Shown one piece after another: positions 6,883-13,637 of a stretch of 14,212 nucleotides of DNA. The stretch is from Actinomycetota bacterium (GTDB lineage Bacteria > Actinomycetota > Acidimicrobiia > Acidimicrobiales > Ilumatobacteraceae), in NCBI GenBank assembly GCA_018882725.1, contig VERK01000027.1, forward strand, positions 1-14,212, in the 5' to 3' direction. Position 1 is the stretch's first letter. Each line of letters starts with the position of its first letter. Under the pieces are notes generated by a model, which was given only the letters and a program-made list of their open reading frames with translations, was not told the origin of the DNA and made no database searches. The translations under genes and the position numbers were made by a program.

Positions 6883-6927
6883 GTTCTGGTGAGGATTCTT
6901 CACCCCCAGGGTGAATTTCTCTCACCA
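6883..6927 (+). repeat. Structured intergenic element, copy 4
   Basis: This copy follows the stop codon of YVTN gene C by 10 nt and precedes the acyltransferase start by 48 bp. The inner stem is perfect here: TTCACCC 6899-6905, loop CCA 6906-6908, GGGTGAA 6909-6915. The outer stem is 7 pairs (6887-6893 with 6921-6927), then one mismatch and two A-T pairs. Dyads: GGTGA 6888-6892 with TCACC 6900-6904, and GGTGA 6910-6914 with TCACC 6922-6926, both with 7-nt spacers and 22 bp apart. Confidence 0.82.
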
Positions 6928-6962
6928 AAAAACCAGGGGCAGACGGGCTGTTGACACGCTCG

Positions 6963-6968
6963 TAAACT
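6963..6968 (+). promoter_or_regulatory. Candidate -10 box (TAAACT) of the acyltransferase gene
   Basis: TAAACT lies 7 nt before GTG 6976, which would give a leaderless or nearly leaderless transcript. TTGACA at 6951-6956 is only 6 bp upstream and so cannot be its -35 partner. Confidence 0.4.
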
Positions 6969-6975
6969 TGCGTTC

Positions 6976-9033
6976 GTGGGGGGAACACGGGCCTATCGGC
7001 CCGATATCGATGGGCTACGCGCTGTCGCAGTCCTGCTCGTCGTCGCGTTTCACGCTGGCGTCCCGGGCCTCACCGGCGGTTACATCGGAGTCGACGTCTT
7101 CTTCGTCATCTCGGGCTATCTCATCACGCGATTGATGCTCGACGAGCATGCGTCGACGAGCCACATCGATCTCCTGGCTTTCTGGTCGCGTCGCATCCGA
7201 CGCATCGTCCCGGCCCTTGTCTCGATGCTGGCAATCGTCGCTGTCGCCGGCGCATTCGTGCTGCTGCCGTGGGAGCAACGCGATCTCCTGAACAGCGCAC
7301 GCACGGCGGTCCTCTCCATCGCCAACTTCCATTTCCACGGCCTGAGTGGTGGCTACTTCTCCTCCGACATCGAGATGCAACCGCTCCTCCACACGTGGTC
7401 GCTCGGAGTCGAAGAGCAGTTCTACTTCGTGTGGCCGCTCGTCCTGATGTTGTTGATGACTCGGGGCAAGCGCTGGGCCGCCACGATCACCCCACTCCTG
7501 TTGCTCGGATCGTTCGTCGCGTCGATGTGGGGCGTGGCGTCCTCACCCGCTGCTGCCTTCTACCTGCCGTGGTTCCGTGTCTGGGAACTGCTCATCGGTG
7601 CCATGCTGGCGATCGGGGCGTCGAAGATGGTGGTTCGTAACGGTCGCACTCCGATCGCGTTGTTCGGGATCGCTCTCATCGTCATCGCCGCGATGGCCTA
7701 CGAGTCGTCCACACGATTCCCGGGAGCGGCCGCACTTCTTCCCACCGTGGGCGCCGCTCTCGTGATCGGCGCCGGCCCGGATTCGCGCATCAATCGAGTG
7801 ATGGCGGTCCGACCACTCCGCGGGATCGGACTCGTCTCGTACTCGTGGTATCTCCTGCACTGGCCAGCCCTCGTGTTGGTGCGCATCGCCACACAGACCG
7901 AATCAGTAGCCCGCGATGTCTTCGTCGCAGTAGCCACCCTTCCGCTCGCCATCGCATCGTGGTGGTTGATCGAACGCCGATTCCGCACTCCACGTCGACG
8001 GTCTGCTCACGAGAAGAAGTTGGTGCTCGCCACCGGGATCACCACGATCATCGTGGTGACCGTCGCCAGCACCGCGACGATGCCACGGGAACTACAGGCT
8101 CAACCGAACGATCCGGTCTCGACCGTGGTGGTGGAGACAACAACCCCCATCACAATCGACGACGACCGCACACCGACCACCACTCCGAGCGAAGTCGACT
8201 GGTCGCAACATCTCGACCAACTCGAACTCAGTCGCGTCGTTCCCGACCTGCCGTGCACCGACCACGTGCTGCCGATGCCGTTCGACCCTGTGTGTCGACT
8301 GGTCGACGGCGACTCGTCACTTGTGTTGGTCGGTGATTCTCACGCCGCGTCGATCGCGCCAGAGTTCGTCGACATCGCCACCCGCCACGGCTGGGGTCTG
8401 GTGTTGGCCAGTCAGCCTCGCTGCCCGTTCGTGCCCGAGGCGACGGTGATCGTGTGCGACGCGACGTACAACGACTGCACGTGGTGGGTTCGCGACGTAC
8501 TCGACGACATCGTCGACCATGCGAGCCATGTGAAGGCTGTCGTCGTCACGGCACGCAGCGGCTACTACTTCCCTGGCGCTGGCCTGGCCTCCGACACCAT
8601 GTGCTCGGCCGATCTCCAGGTGAACGGCCGCATGGCAACCAGTGACGAAGCGTCAGTGATCTGGCGCAACGGCCTCGACCTTCTCGCCACAACCCTGGCC
8701 GATCACGATGTACCGCTCGTGATCGTTCACGACGTTCCCGAGCTCGAACGATGGCCGAGCGACTGCCTCACCCGCCGCAGCCCCGTCGAGTGTTCGGTCG
8801 AGCGCGCCACGGCCGAGGCCTACGCACTGTCGGCCCGACAGGCCGAACGATCAGTGGCCACAACTCACTCCAACGTTGTGATCGTCGATCCGTTCGCAGT
8901 CCTCTGTGACGACGAACGATGTGCCCCCACGCACGGCACCACGATCATCTACCGCGATGATCACCACCTCACTCCGAGCGGGAGCCGCCTACTCGGACCG
9001 ATCATCGACGTCGCACTGGCCGCGATCACCTGA
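6976..9033 (+). CDS. Membrane O-acyltransferase with C-terminal SGNH domain (OafA/YrhL family)
   Basis: The product is 685 aa. The N-terminal half is an acyltransferase_3 domain with about ten membrane helices and the family landmarks YRPDIDGLRAVAVLLVVAFH, GVDVFFVISGYLIT, FWSRRIRRIVPAL, LLHTWSLGVEEQFYFVWPL and SYSWYLLHWPAL. A Thr/Pro-rich linker (about 375-410) leads to an extracytoplasmic SGNH-hydrolase-like domain with block I GDSH (Ser455) and the C-terminal D661-x-x-H664 in DDHHLTPSG. In this family the membrane domain passes an acyl group, usually acetyl, across the membrane and the SGNH domain places it on a surface glycan; the acceptor cannot be read from sequence. GTG 6976 sits directly before the conserved YRPDIDGLRA motif, as usual for the family. 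The C-terminal domain has several extra Cys, possibly disulfides. Confidence 0.92.
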   Translation: MGGTRAYRPDIDGLRAVAVLLVVAFHAGVPGLTGGYIGVDVFFVISGYLITRLMLDEHASTSHIDLLAFWSRRIRRIVPALVSMLAIVAVAGAFVLLPWEQRDLLNSARTAVLSIANFHFHGLSGGYFSSDIEMQPLLHTWSLGVEEQFYFVWPLVLMLLMTRGKRWAATITPLLLLGSFVASMWGVASSPAAAFYLPWFRVWELLIGAMLAIGASKMVVRNGRTPIALFGIALIVIAAMAYESSTRFPGAAALLPTVGAALVIGAGPDSRINRVMAVRPLRGIGLVSYSWYLLHWPALVLVRIATQTESVARDVFVAVATLPLAIASWWLIERRFRTPRRRSAHEKKLVLATGITTIIVVTVASTATMPRELQAQPNDPVSTVVVETTTPITIDDDRTPTTTPSEVDWSQHLDQLELSRVVPDLPCTDHVLPMPFDPVCRLVDGDSSLVLVGDSHAASIAPEFVDIATRHGWGLVLASQPRCPFVPEATVIVCDATYNDCTWWVRDVLDDIVDHASHVKAVVVTARSGYYFPGAGLASDTMCSADLQVNGRMATSDEASVIWRNGLDLLATTLADHDVPLVIVHDVPELERWPSDCLTRRSPVECSVERATAEAYALSARQAERSVATTHSNVVIVDPFAVLCDDERCAPTHGTTIIYRDDHHLTPSGSRLLGPIIDVALAAIT

Positions 9034-9093
9034 CTTGGTGAAAGGGTTTCGGGCCCCGAGCCGACTACTTTGGAGGGCCGACACGATTCGTGC

Positions 9094-9097
9094 GAGG
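9094..9097 (+). promoter_or_regulatory. Ribosome binding site (GAGG) that decides the lipoprotein start
   Basis: GAGG lies 6 nt before ATG 9104. It supports that start over upstream in-frame codons, which overlap the acyltransferase gene. Most upstream-facing starts in this window lack such a site. Confidence 0.5.
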
Positions 9098-9103
9098 TCC
9101 CCT

Positions 9104-10432
9104 ATGCGCAAGTTCTCCATCATCATCGCAACCGTGAGCACTCTGTTCGTCGCCGCCTGCGGTGGCGGTGACGACAACGCTTCGTCCGGCTCGTCCACCG
9201 CGGTGCCAGCAACCGAACCATCCGGGCCCGTCGTGAGCCCAGCCGAGCAGTACTGCGCCACCAAGGGCGGGTACGTCGAACTCGTGGAAGAGAACGGACA
9301 ACAAGTCGGTTACTGCGTCCTTCCCGATGGGCAACGAGTGAACGTCCAGGAGTACTACTCGACGAGCCAACCGCCCACCGAGATCACGGCCGCCACAAGT
9401 GTCGACGTGACCACCGACGGTGAACTGGGCTGGTACCCGTCGATCACGCTCGGATCGGACGGGCAGGCCGTCATCAGTCATCACGACCGCACCAAGGGTG
9501 ACCTGCTCGTCACCAAGTGCACGACCGACGACTGCAGTGAATCGACAACCACCGTTGTGGACAGCAGCAACGAAGTGGGTCTCTATTCGTCCTTGGCGAT
9601 CGGATCGGACGGTATGCCGATCATCAGCCATCAGGACCGCACCAATGGCGATCTACGAGTGACGCATTGCAGCACCGCCGACTGCACGACCTCCACCACC
9701 ACTGCTGTGGACACCGAGGGAGATGTCGGCTGGGACTCGTCGATCGCGATCGGCGAAGACGGCCTGGCCATCATCAGCCATCACGACAACACCAATGGCA
9801 CCCTTCGCGTCACCCACTGCTCCAACACCGAATGCACCGAAGCCACGAGCACAACAGTCGACGCGTCAGCCGAAGTCGGCTGGTACACCTCGATCGCTAT
9901 CGGCGAAGACGGCCTGGCCATCATCTCCCACCGCGACGAAACCAACGACGACCTTCGCGTCACCCACTGCTCCAACACCGAATGCACCGAAGCCACCAGC
10001 ACCACCGTCGACTCCGAGGGTGATGTCGGTCAAGAGACGTCGATTGCCGTCGGATCGGATGGCCTCGCTGTGATCGGTCACTGGGACTTCTCGAAAGCTG
10101 GTCTGCGTGTGAGCAAGTGCGTCGATGTGACCTGCACCTCGGCAACTTCGACCCTGATCGAGAACGATCGGCAGGAGGGCAATCACTTGTCGGTCGCGAT
10201 CGGCTCCGACGGGTTCCCGATCATCTCGTTAGTCGACGTGAACTTCTCATCGCTGTGGGTCACTCACTGCGACGATCACGGCTGCACCAACTCGGTCACC
10301 ACACCCGTCGACAACACCGCGTCGAGTGCCACGTCCATCACGATTGGTGCCGACGGGCGTCCGCTCATCGCGGCTTCCACCGGATCGAAGTTGCGGGTCA
10401 CGCGGTGCAACAACACCACATGCACGGCCTGA
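9104..10432 (+). CDS. Lipoprotein with DUF333-like domain and seven ~50-residue Cys-pair repeats (probable beta-propeller)
   Basis: The product is 442 aa. MRKFSIIIATVSTLFVAAC is a lipoprotein signal peptide with lipobox VAAC, followed by a Gly/Asp/Ser tether. Residues about 45-85 (AEQYCATKGG, GYCVLPDGQ) match the DUF333 layout of small 'putative hemolysin' domains. Seven repeats follow with consensus SIAIGxDGLxIISHxDxTNxxLRVTHCSxxxCTxATxTxVD, each with a C-x4/5-C pair that could be a disulfide. A lone strand of the same type (ATSVDVTTDG) precedes repeat 1 while the last repeat lacks its final strand, as expected if the ring closes with a mixed blade. Repeats 3 and 4 are nearly identical in DNA at 150-bp spacing. 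Its stop is one base from the stop of the convergent hydrolase. Its ligand is unknown. Confidence 0.85.
   Translation: MRKFSIIIATVSTLFVAACGGGDDNASSGSSTAVPATEPSGPVVSPAEQYCATKGGYVELVEENGQQVGYCVLPDGQRVNVQEYYSTSQPPTEITAATSVDVTTDGELGWYPSITLGSDGQAVISHHDRTKGDLLVTKCTTDDCSESTTTVVDSSNEVGLYSSLAIGSDGMPIISHQDRTNGDLRVTHCSTADCTTSTTTAVDTEGDVGWDSSIAIGEDGLAIISHHDNTNGTLRVTHCSNTECTEATSTTVDASAEVGWYTSIAIGEDGLAIISHRDETNDDLRVTHCSNTECTEATSTTVDSEGDVGQETSIAVGSDGLAVIGHWDFSKAGLRVSKCVDVTCTSATSTLIENDRQEGNHLSVAIGSDGFPIISLVDVNFSSLWVTHCDDHGCTNSVTTPVDNTASSATSITIGADGRPLIAASTGSKLRVTRCNNTTCTA
9739..10038 (+). repeat. 150-bp in-frame repeats in the lipoprotein gene
   Basis: Two adjacent 150-bp units encode repeats 3 and 4. They share a ~45-bp identical block (about 9802-9846 and 9952-9996) and an identical block encoding GEDGLAII, so third codon positions have not drifted. 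This indicates recent duplication or gene conversion; neighbouring repeats are more diverged. Confidence 0.75.
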
Positions 10433-10433
10433 T

Positions 10434-11057
10434 CTAGTTCAGTCCGAGAACCTCGGGCAACCACACTTCGAGTCGATCCCACATCTGACGGCCACTCTTG
10501 GCCAGCAGATGCCCATCACCTTCACACACTTCGACGTCGCCGTGCCCCGCCATGGCCGCGACGATTCGACTCGAATCGAGCGGCAAGATCTCGTCGTCGT
10601 CACCATGGAACAACAGAAGTGGTCGACCACGTAATCCAGGTGCCACTTCGCATCCCGCCGACTGTGTCGCGAACGTGACGACGCCGGCCACCTCGTCCAT
10701 CACCACCGCAACGCGAACAGCCACCGCGCCGCCGAACGAGTGGCCCATCACCACCACGCGTTGCGCACCTGAATCGGCTGCAAGTTGAACCGCTGCCGCA
10801 ACGTCGAGACAGCACGCATCCATGTCGTTCGGGCGCCGGTACGACACGCGCAGAACCGGCACGCCACGATCGGCCCACACATCTCCCAACCCTTGATACA
10901 GACCTTCGGCGGGGCCGAGCAGACCGCCCATCGCACCACCACACGCCACAATCGCCGCCGGTCGAGCCTCGCGACCAGCAGGAACGTGATGCCACAAGAC
11001 CGTCACGAGTCCGCGCATGGTGAACATCTCCACATGGCGCAAAGACGGGGTGACCAT
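10434..11057 (-). CDS. Alpha/beta hydrolase
   Basis: The product is about 207 aa. Nucleophile elbow VVVMGHSFGGAVAV (Ser), acid in LLLFHGDDDEILPLD (Asp), and His in CEGDGHLL complete a Ser-Asp-His triad in the usual order. The compact size and the GDDDE turn fit dienelactone-hydrolase/KANL3-like hydrolases; the substrate is unknown. ATG 11057 includes the strand HVEMFTM that normally precedes the first Gly turn. ATG 11018 is an alternative with GGAG (complement of 11028-11031) 9 nt upstream, which would give 194 aa but lose that strand. The open frame extends further upstream, but that part is antisense to the MarR gene. The gene is divergent from the MarR gene with a palindrome between them, so MarR control is likely. 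It converges on the lipoprotein gene. Confidence 0.8.
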   Translation of the reverse strand: MVTPSLRHVEMFTMRGLVTVLWHHVPAGREARPAAIVACGGAMGGLLGPAEGLYQGLGDVWADRGVPVLRVSYRRPNDMDACCLDVAAAVQLAADSGAQRVVVMGHSFGGAVAVRVAVVMDEVAGVVTFATQSAGCEVAPGLRGRPLLLFHGDDDEILPLDSSRIVAAMAGHGDVEVCEGDGHLLAKSGRQMWDRLEVWLPEVLGLN

Positions 11058-11061
11058 CACG

Positions 11062-11076
11062 GATTGCGACGCAATC
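11062..11076. promoter_or_regulatory. Perfect 7-1-7 palindrome, candidate MarR operator
   Basis: GATTGCG (11062-11068), A, CGCAATC (11070-11076) is a perfect inverted repeat in the 69-bp gap between the divergent hydrolase and MarR genes. Its core TTGC-N3-GCAA resembles known MarR-family operators, which are typically 15-20 bp palindromes in such divergent gaps. It lies 5 bp upstream of hydrolase start 11057. Confidence 0.6.
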
Positions 11077-11111
11077 ACACCCAGGGCGTGAAGGGGCGGT
11101 TCCACCGGCAG

Positions 11112-11117
11112 TACCCT
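11112..11117 (+). promoter_or_regulatory. Candidate -10 box (TACCCT) of the MarR gene
   Basis: TACCCT lies 9 nt before ATG 11127, so the transcript would have a leader of only about 3 nt. No Shine-Dalgarno sequence is seen before this ATG. Confidence 0.45.
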
Positions 11118-11126
11118 ACAAAGTCC

Positions 11127-11645
11127 ATGGCAACCCCCCGGCCATTCGATCTCGAGGATCAGTCGCATCGTGATCTCGCTCTGCGTGTCGGTCACGCATG
11201 GCGAGAGATTCGACGCGGTGCTTCTATGAGCAGCCTCGCCGACTACTTCTTCGGCGTGGGCGACGACGCACTCGAGAGTGGACAGATGGACACTCTCGAC
11301 GTGCTGGTCCAGCAAGACGGTTGGCGCATGGGAGACCTCGCCGAAGCACTCCGCGTCGACCCGTCCACCGCCACACGTGCCGTACAACGACTCGAGCGCA
11401 TCGGCCTCGCGCACCGTACCCAGAGCCGCGACGACAAGCGTGTCGTCATCGTGTGTGCTACCGACGCCGGCCGCACGCGTCATGCCGAAGCACTGGCCCG
11501 CCGTCAGAGTGCGATGCACTTCATCATGAGTTGCTTCGAACCGCACGAATGGGAGCAGTTGGCGACGAGCTTCGAGAAATTCGTTCATGCTCTCGACGAA
11601 TTCGTCACCGAGCTCGACGAGGCGCGGGTCGAAAGCATTGGCTGA
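11127..11645 (+). CDS. MarR-family transcriptional regulator
   Basis: The product is 172 aa. A winged helix-turn-helix is visible at about residues 65-115: MGDLAEALRVDPSTATRAVQ (recognition helix), LERIGLAHRT, then the wing with the family signature SRDDKRVVIVCATDAGR. Flanking helices (start to ~55 and ~118 to the end) would form the dimer domain. These regulators usually repress a divergent neighbour and themselves and are released by a small ligand or oxidation. ATG 11127 was chosen because upstream in-frame codons run antisense to the hydrolase and because a -10 box lies just before it. The stop codon overlaps a possible TTG start (11638) of the sigma-factor gene, so the two may be cotranscribed and coupled. 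Confidence 0.88.
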   Translation: MATPRPFDLEDQSHRDLALRVGHAWREIRRGASMSSLADYFFGVGDDALESGQMDTLDVLVQQDGWRMGDLAEALRVDPSTATRAVQRLERIGLAHRTQSRDDKRVVIVCATDAGRTRHAEALARRQSAMHFIMSCFEPHEWEQLATSFEKFVHALDEFVTELDEARVESIG

Positions 11646-12210
11646 CCGTTCGCGTTTCGCCGACGAGGCGATGCAGTTCGCCCCCCAACTCTTCGGAACC
11701 GCACTGCGCATGACGCGTAAGCGGGCCGATGCCGAAGACCTGGTTCAAGAGACGATGCTCAAGGCCTTCCGGTCGTACGCCTCATTCGAGTCGGGCACGA
11801 ACCTGCGCGCTTGGCTCTTTCGCATCCTCACCAACACGTTCATCAACTCGTATCGAGCCAAACAATCGCGACCCCTCGAATCCGAGTTGGGAGAGCTGGA
11901 TGACTTGTATCTGTACAAGCGACTACCCGAATTGGCGGCACACACGCAAATGCAAAGCGCGGAGGACGAGATCTTCGATCTTTTCACCGACGACGAAGTG
12001 AAGCGAGCACTCGAAGACCTACCCGAGGCCTACCTCTTACCCGTGCTCCTAGCCGACGTGCAGGACTTCTCGTATCAGGAGATCGCTGACATGCTCGATG
12101 TTCCGATCGGAACTGTCATGAGCCGTCTGCACCGGGGACGCAAGGCCCTGCAGAAAGCACTGGTCGAATTCGCCGAAGAGCGGGGGTTGATCGATGTCAA
12201 CGCGAAGTGA
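11638..12210 (+). CDS. ECF RNA polymerase sigma factor, SigR/SigH (ECF12-like) type
   Basis: The product is about 190 aa. Sigma region 2 is ALRMTRKRADAEDLVQETML, then FESGTNLRAWLFRILTNTFI and NSYRAKQSRP. Region 4 is LEDLPEAYLLPVLLADVQDF, SYQEIADMLDVPIGTVMSRL, HRGRKAL. Both segments follow mycobacterial SigH and streptomycete SigR closely; those direct the disulfide- and thiol-stress regulon. The next gene encodes the matching zinc anti-sigma factor, which supports the assignment. The start is uncertain: TTG 11638 overlaps the MarR stop and gives the usual short tail before region 2; ATG 11671 would start very near region 2; ATG 11587 would overlap MarR by 59 bp. No SigR-type autoregulatory promoter (GGAAT-N16-GTT) was found just upstream. 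Confidence 0.9.
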   Translation: MADRSRFADEAMQFAPQLFGTALRMTRKRADAEDLVQETMLKAFRSYASFESGTNLRAWLFRILTNTFINSYRAKQSRPLESELGELDDLYLYKRLPELAAHTQMQSAEDEIFDLFTDDEVKRALEDLPEAYLLPVLLADVQDFSYQEIADMLDVPIGTVMSRLHRGRKALQKALVEFAEERGLIDVNAK

Positions 12211-12222
12211 TGTCAACATGTC

Positions 12223-12230
12223 GGAAGGAA
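12223..12230 (+). promoter_or_regulatory. Strong ribosome binding site (GGAAGGAA) for the anti-sigma gene
   Basis: GGAAGGAA lies 6 nt before ATG 12237 and is one of the best Shine-Dalgarno matches in the window. It fits efficient translation of the anti-sigma factor from a shared sigma/anti-sigma transcript. Confidence 0.6.
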
Positions 12231-12236
12231 TGAGCC

Positions 12237-12476
12237 ATGGCTGATTGTCGCGACACCATTACTCAGCTGTACGCGTATCTCGATCAGATGCTCGACGACG
12301 AGCTCCGTCGTGACATCGATCGACACCTGGGGGACTGCCCCGACTGCCAGGGTCGCGTGGAGTTCGAGTTCTCGCTCAAGGCCCGAATTCGCTCGCGAGC
12401 GGCCACCGAGCCGATTCCGGCCGATCTCGAACAACGTCTACGCGACTGTCTGAACGTCGATCTCGACGCCGACTGA
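12237..12476 (+). CDS. Zinc-binding anti-sigma factor, RsrA/RshA type
   Basis: The product is 79 aa with the ZAS signature H-x3-C-x2-C in RHLGDCPDC (about residues 30-38) plus an N-terminal Cys in MADC. This is the same four-ligand set that binds zinc in RsrA and forms the disulfide switch on oxidation. The helix CRDTITQLYAYLD and the spacing to HLGDC match the family. In known systems the reduced zinc form holds SigR/SigH inactive and oxidation releases it. It lies 26 bp after the sigma stop on the same strand, the standard arrangement. One further Cys (RDCLNVD) lies near the C terminus. Confidence 0.88.
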   Translation: MADCRDTITQLYAYLDQMLDDELRRDIDRHLGDCPDCQGRVEFEFSLKARIRSRAATEPIPADLEQRLRDCLNVDLDAD

Positions 12477-12483
12477 GCCCCGT

Positions 12484-12520
12484 GTGATCGACGGCCGATG
12501 GGGGCGAGTGGCCCGATCAC
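12484..12520 (+). terminator. Candidate terminator hairpin after the sigma/anti-sigma operon
   Basis: GTGATCG (12484-12490) pairs with CGATCAC (12514-12520), and GGCC (12493-12496) pairs with GGCC (12510-12513) after a 2-nt bulge, leaving a 13-nt loop: 11 pairs in total. It starts 7 nt after the anti-sigma stop codon and is followed by C-rich sequence, not a U-tract. Termination is therefore plausible, not shown. Confidence 0.45.
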
Positions 12521-12532
12521 CCCAGGTCTCGC

Positions 12533-12538
12533 TACGCT
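12533..12538 (+). promoter_or_regulatory. Leaderless-type -10 box (TACGCT) of the small membrane protein gene
   Basis: TACGCT ends 6 nt before ATG 12545, the same geometry as in the YVTN genes and the gene at 14208. No Shine-Dalgarno sequence lies before the ATG. Confidence 0.55.
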
Positions 12539-12544
12539 GAACCC

Positions 12545-12700
12545 ATGGTCGCTGCGTACGTCTGGCATTGGTGGATCGGTGTGGTTCTCTCGGTCGTCGG
12601 CGTCGCCACGGTCGCGGCGATGGGCGCCGGGTACATCAAGCAGGTGAGCGCCACGCGCTTCCCCGGCAAGCGCCAGCAGCGCGGTCACTCCGAAGGCTGA
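12545..12700 (+). CDS. Small single-pass membrane protein (51 aa)
   Basis: MVAAYVWHWWIGVVLSVVGV begins a 51-residue protein with one long hydrophobic helix (about 5-30), a Trp-rich start, and a basic tail (KQVSATRFPGKRQQRG) that should face the cytoplasm. I do not recognise a named family. Support for it being real comes from the -10 box at leaderless spacing before its ATG, a clean stop at 12698-12700, and the tight junction with tilS. It lies between the sigma/anti-sigma pair and tilS on the same strand, so it may be the first gene of the tilS transcript. Confidence 0.65.
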   Translation: MVAAYVWHWWIGVVLSVVGVATVAAMGAGYIKQVSATRFPGKRQQRGHSEG

Positions 12701-13626
12701 CCATCGGCTCTCCGCTCGATACCGAGTGGCAGAGTCACCCCGACATCCGTCGGTGTCTCGAACTGTGTTCGTTCCCCGAACCGGGTTCGTCGGTCTCGTG
12801 TGCCGTCTCGGGTGGAGCCGACTCCCTCGCTCTTCTCGCCCTGGCTCGTGCGGCGAATTTGTCCGCCTTGGCCATTCATGTCGATCACGGATTACGTCCC
12901 GGTTCATCGGACGAAGCGAGTCGCGTGGCCGCAGCCGCTCGTGACGTCGGTGCCGACTTCCGTTCTGTGAGCATTCGCGTCGAACCGGGTCCCAATCTCG
13001 AGGCCCGGGCCCGCGAACTCCGGTATGCCAACTTGCCGCCCGATGTGTTGACCGGACACACAGCCGACGACCTAGCCGAAACCGTCGTCGTCAATCTCCT
13101 CCGTGGCGCCGGACTACCCGGACTCATCGGCGTTCGGCCGACGGGCGGACCATCCGGTGAGGTCGGCCACCCGTTGCTCGAACTTCGACGCGCCGACACC
13201 GAGGCGGTGTGTCGTGCGATGGGATGGACCCCGTTCACCGACCCCACCAATACCGACACGTCATTGCTCCGCAATCGGGTCCGGCACGAGGTGATTCCGT
13301 ACTTGAACGAGGTGTCGGACCGGGATTTGGTTCCGATTCTCGCTCGACAATCGAAGTTGATCGCCGACGACAACGACCTCCTCGACACATTGTCCGAGCA
13401 CATCGACCCCACCGACGCACGAGCGCTCACTGCATCACCGCCCGCGTTGGCGCGCCGGGCCGTACGACGTTGGCTCACCACGACCCACCCACCCGACGCG
13501 GCAACGATTGATCGCGTGCTGGCCGTGGCTCGTGGTGAGGCCGTCGCGTGCGAGATTCCCGGAGGGCATCGGGTCAGTCGTCGGAATCAGGTCCTTTCTC
13601 TCACACGGTCCGACGAACACGACTAG
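12697..13626 (+). CDS. tilS: tRNA(Ile)-lysidine synthetase
   Basis: The product is about 309 aa and attaches lysine to C34 of tRNA-Ile(CAU) using ATP, so that it reads AUA instead of AUG; it is normally essential. Visible motifs: PP-loop SGGADSLALL, HVDHGLRPG, the GHTADDLAETVVVNLLRGAG segment, and RNRVRHEVIPYLNE. The length fits the short actinobacterial form without a large C-terminal extension. Start problem: the ~33 residues before SGGADS contain no ATG, GTG or TTG in frame. The nearest candidates are CTG 12697, overlapping the previous stop as CTGA, or ATC 12703, which has GAAGG 6 nt upstream. The next ordinary starts (TTG 12568, GTG 12571) would read through most of the small membrane-protein gene in another frame. 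CTG is given here as a placeholder. Confidence 0.9.
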   Translation: MTIGSPLDTEWQSHPDIRRCLELCSFPEPGSSVSCAVSGGADSLALLALARAANLSALAIHVDHGLRPGSSDEASRVAAAARDVGADFRSVSIRVEPGPNLEARARELRYANLPPDVLTGHTADDLAETVVVNLLRGAGLPGLIGVRPTGGPSGEVGHPLLELRRADTEAVCRAMGWTPFTDPTNTDTSLLRNRVRHEVIPYLNEVSDRDLVPILARQSKLIADDNDLLDTLSEHIDPTDARALTASPPALARRAVRRWLTTTHPPDAATIDRVLAVARGEAVACEIPGGHRVSRRNQVLSLTRSDEHD

Positions 13627-13637
13627 ATTCGATCCCC

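Noticed and set aside
8906..9103. A 66-residue N-terminal extension of the lipoprotein
   Set aside because: It overlaps the end of the acyltransferase gene; the lipoprotein signal begins exactly at ATG 9104 with GAGG before it.
10785..11126. An N-terminal extension of the MarR protein
   Set aside because: It is antisense to the hydrolase, rich in Arg and His, and a -10 box lies just before ATG 11127.
10434..11711. A 425-aa minus-strand protein including the alpha/beta hydrolase
   Set aside because: The upstream half is antisense to the MarR gene and shows no hydrolase features; the family length is reached from about 11057.
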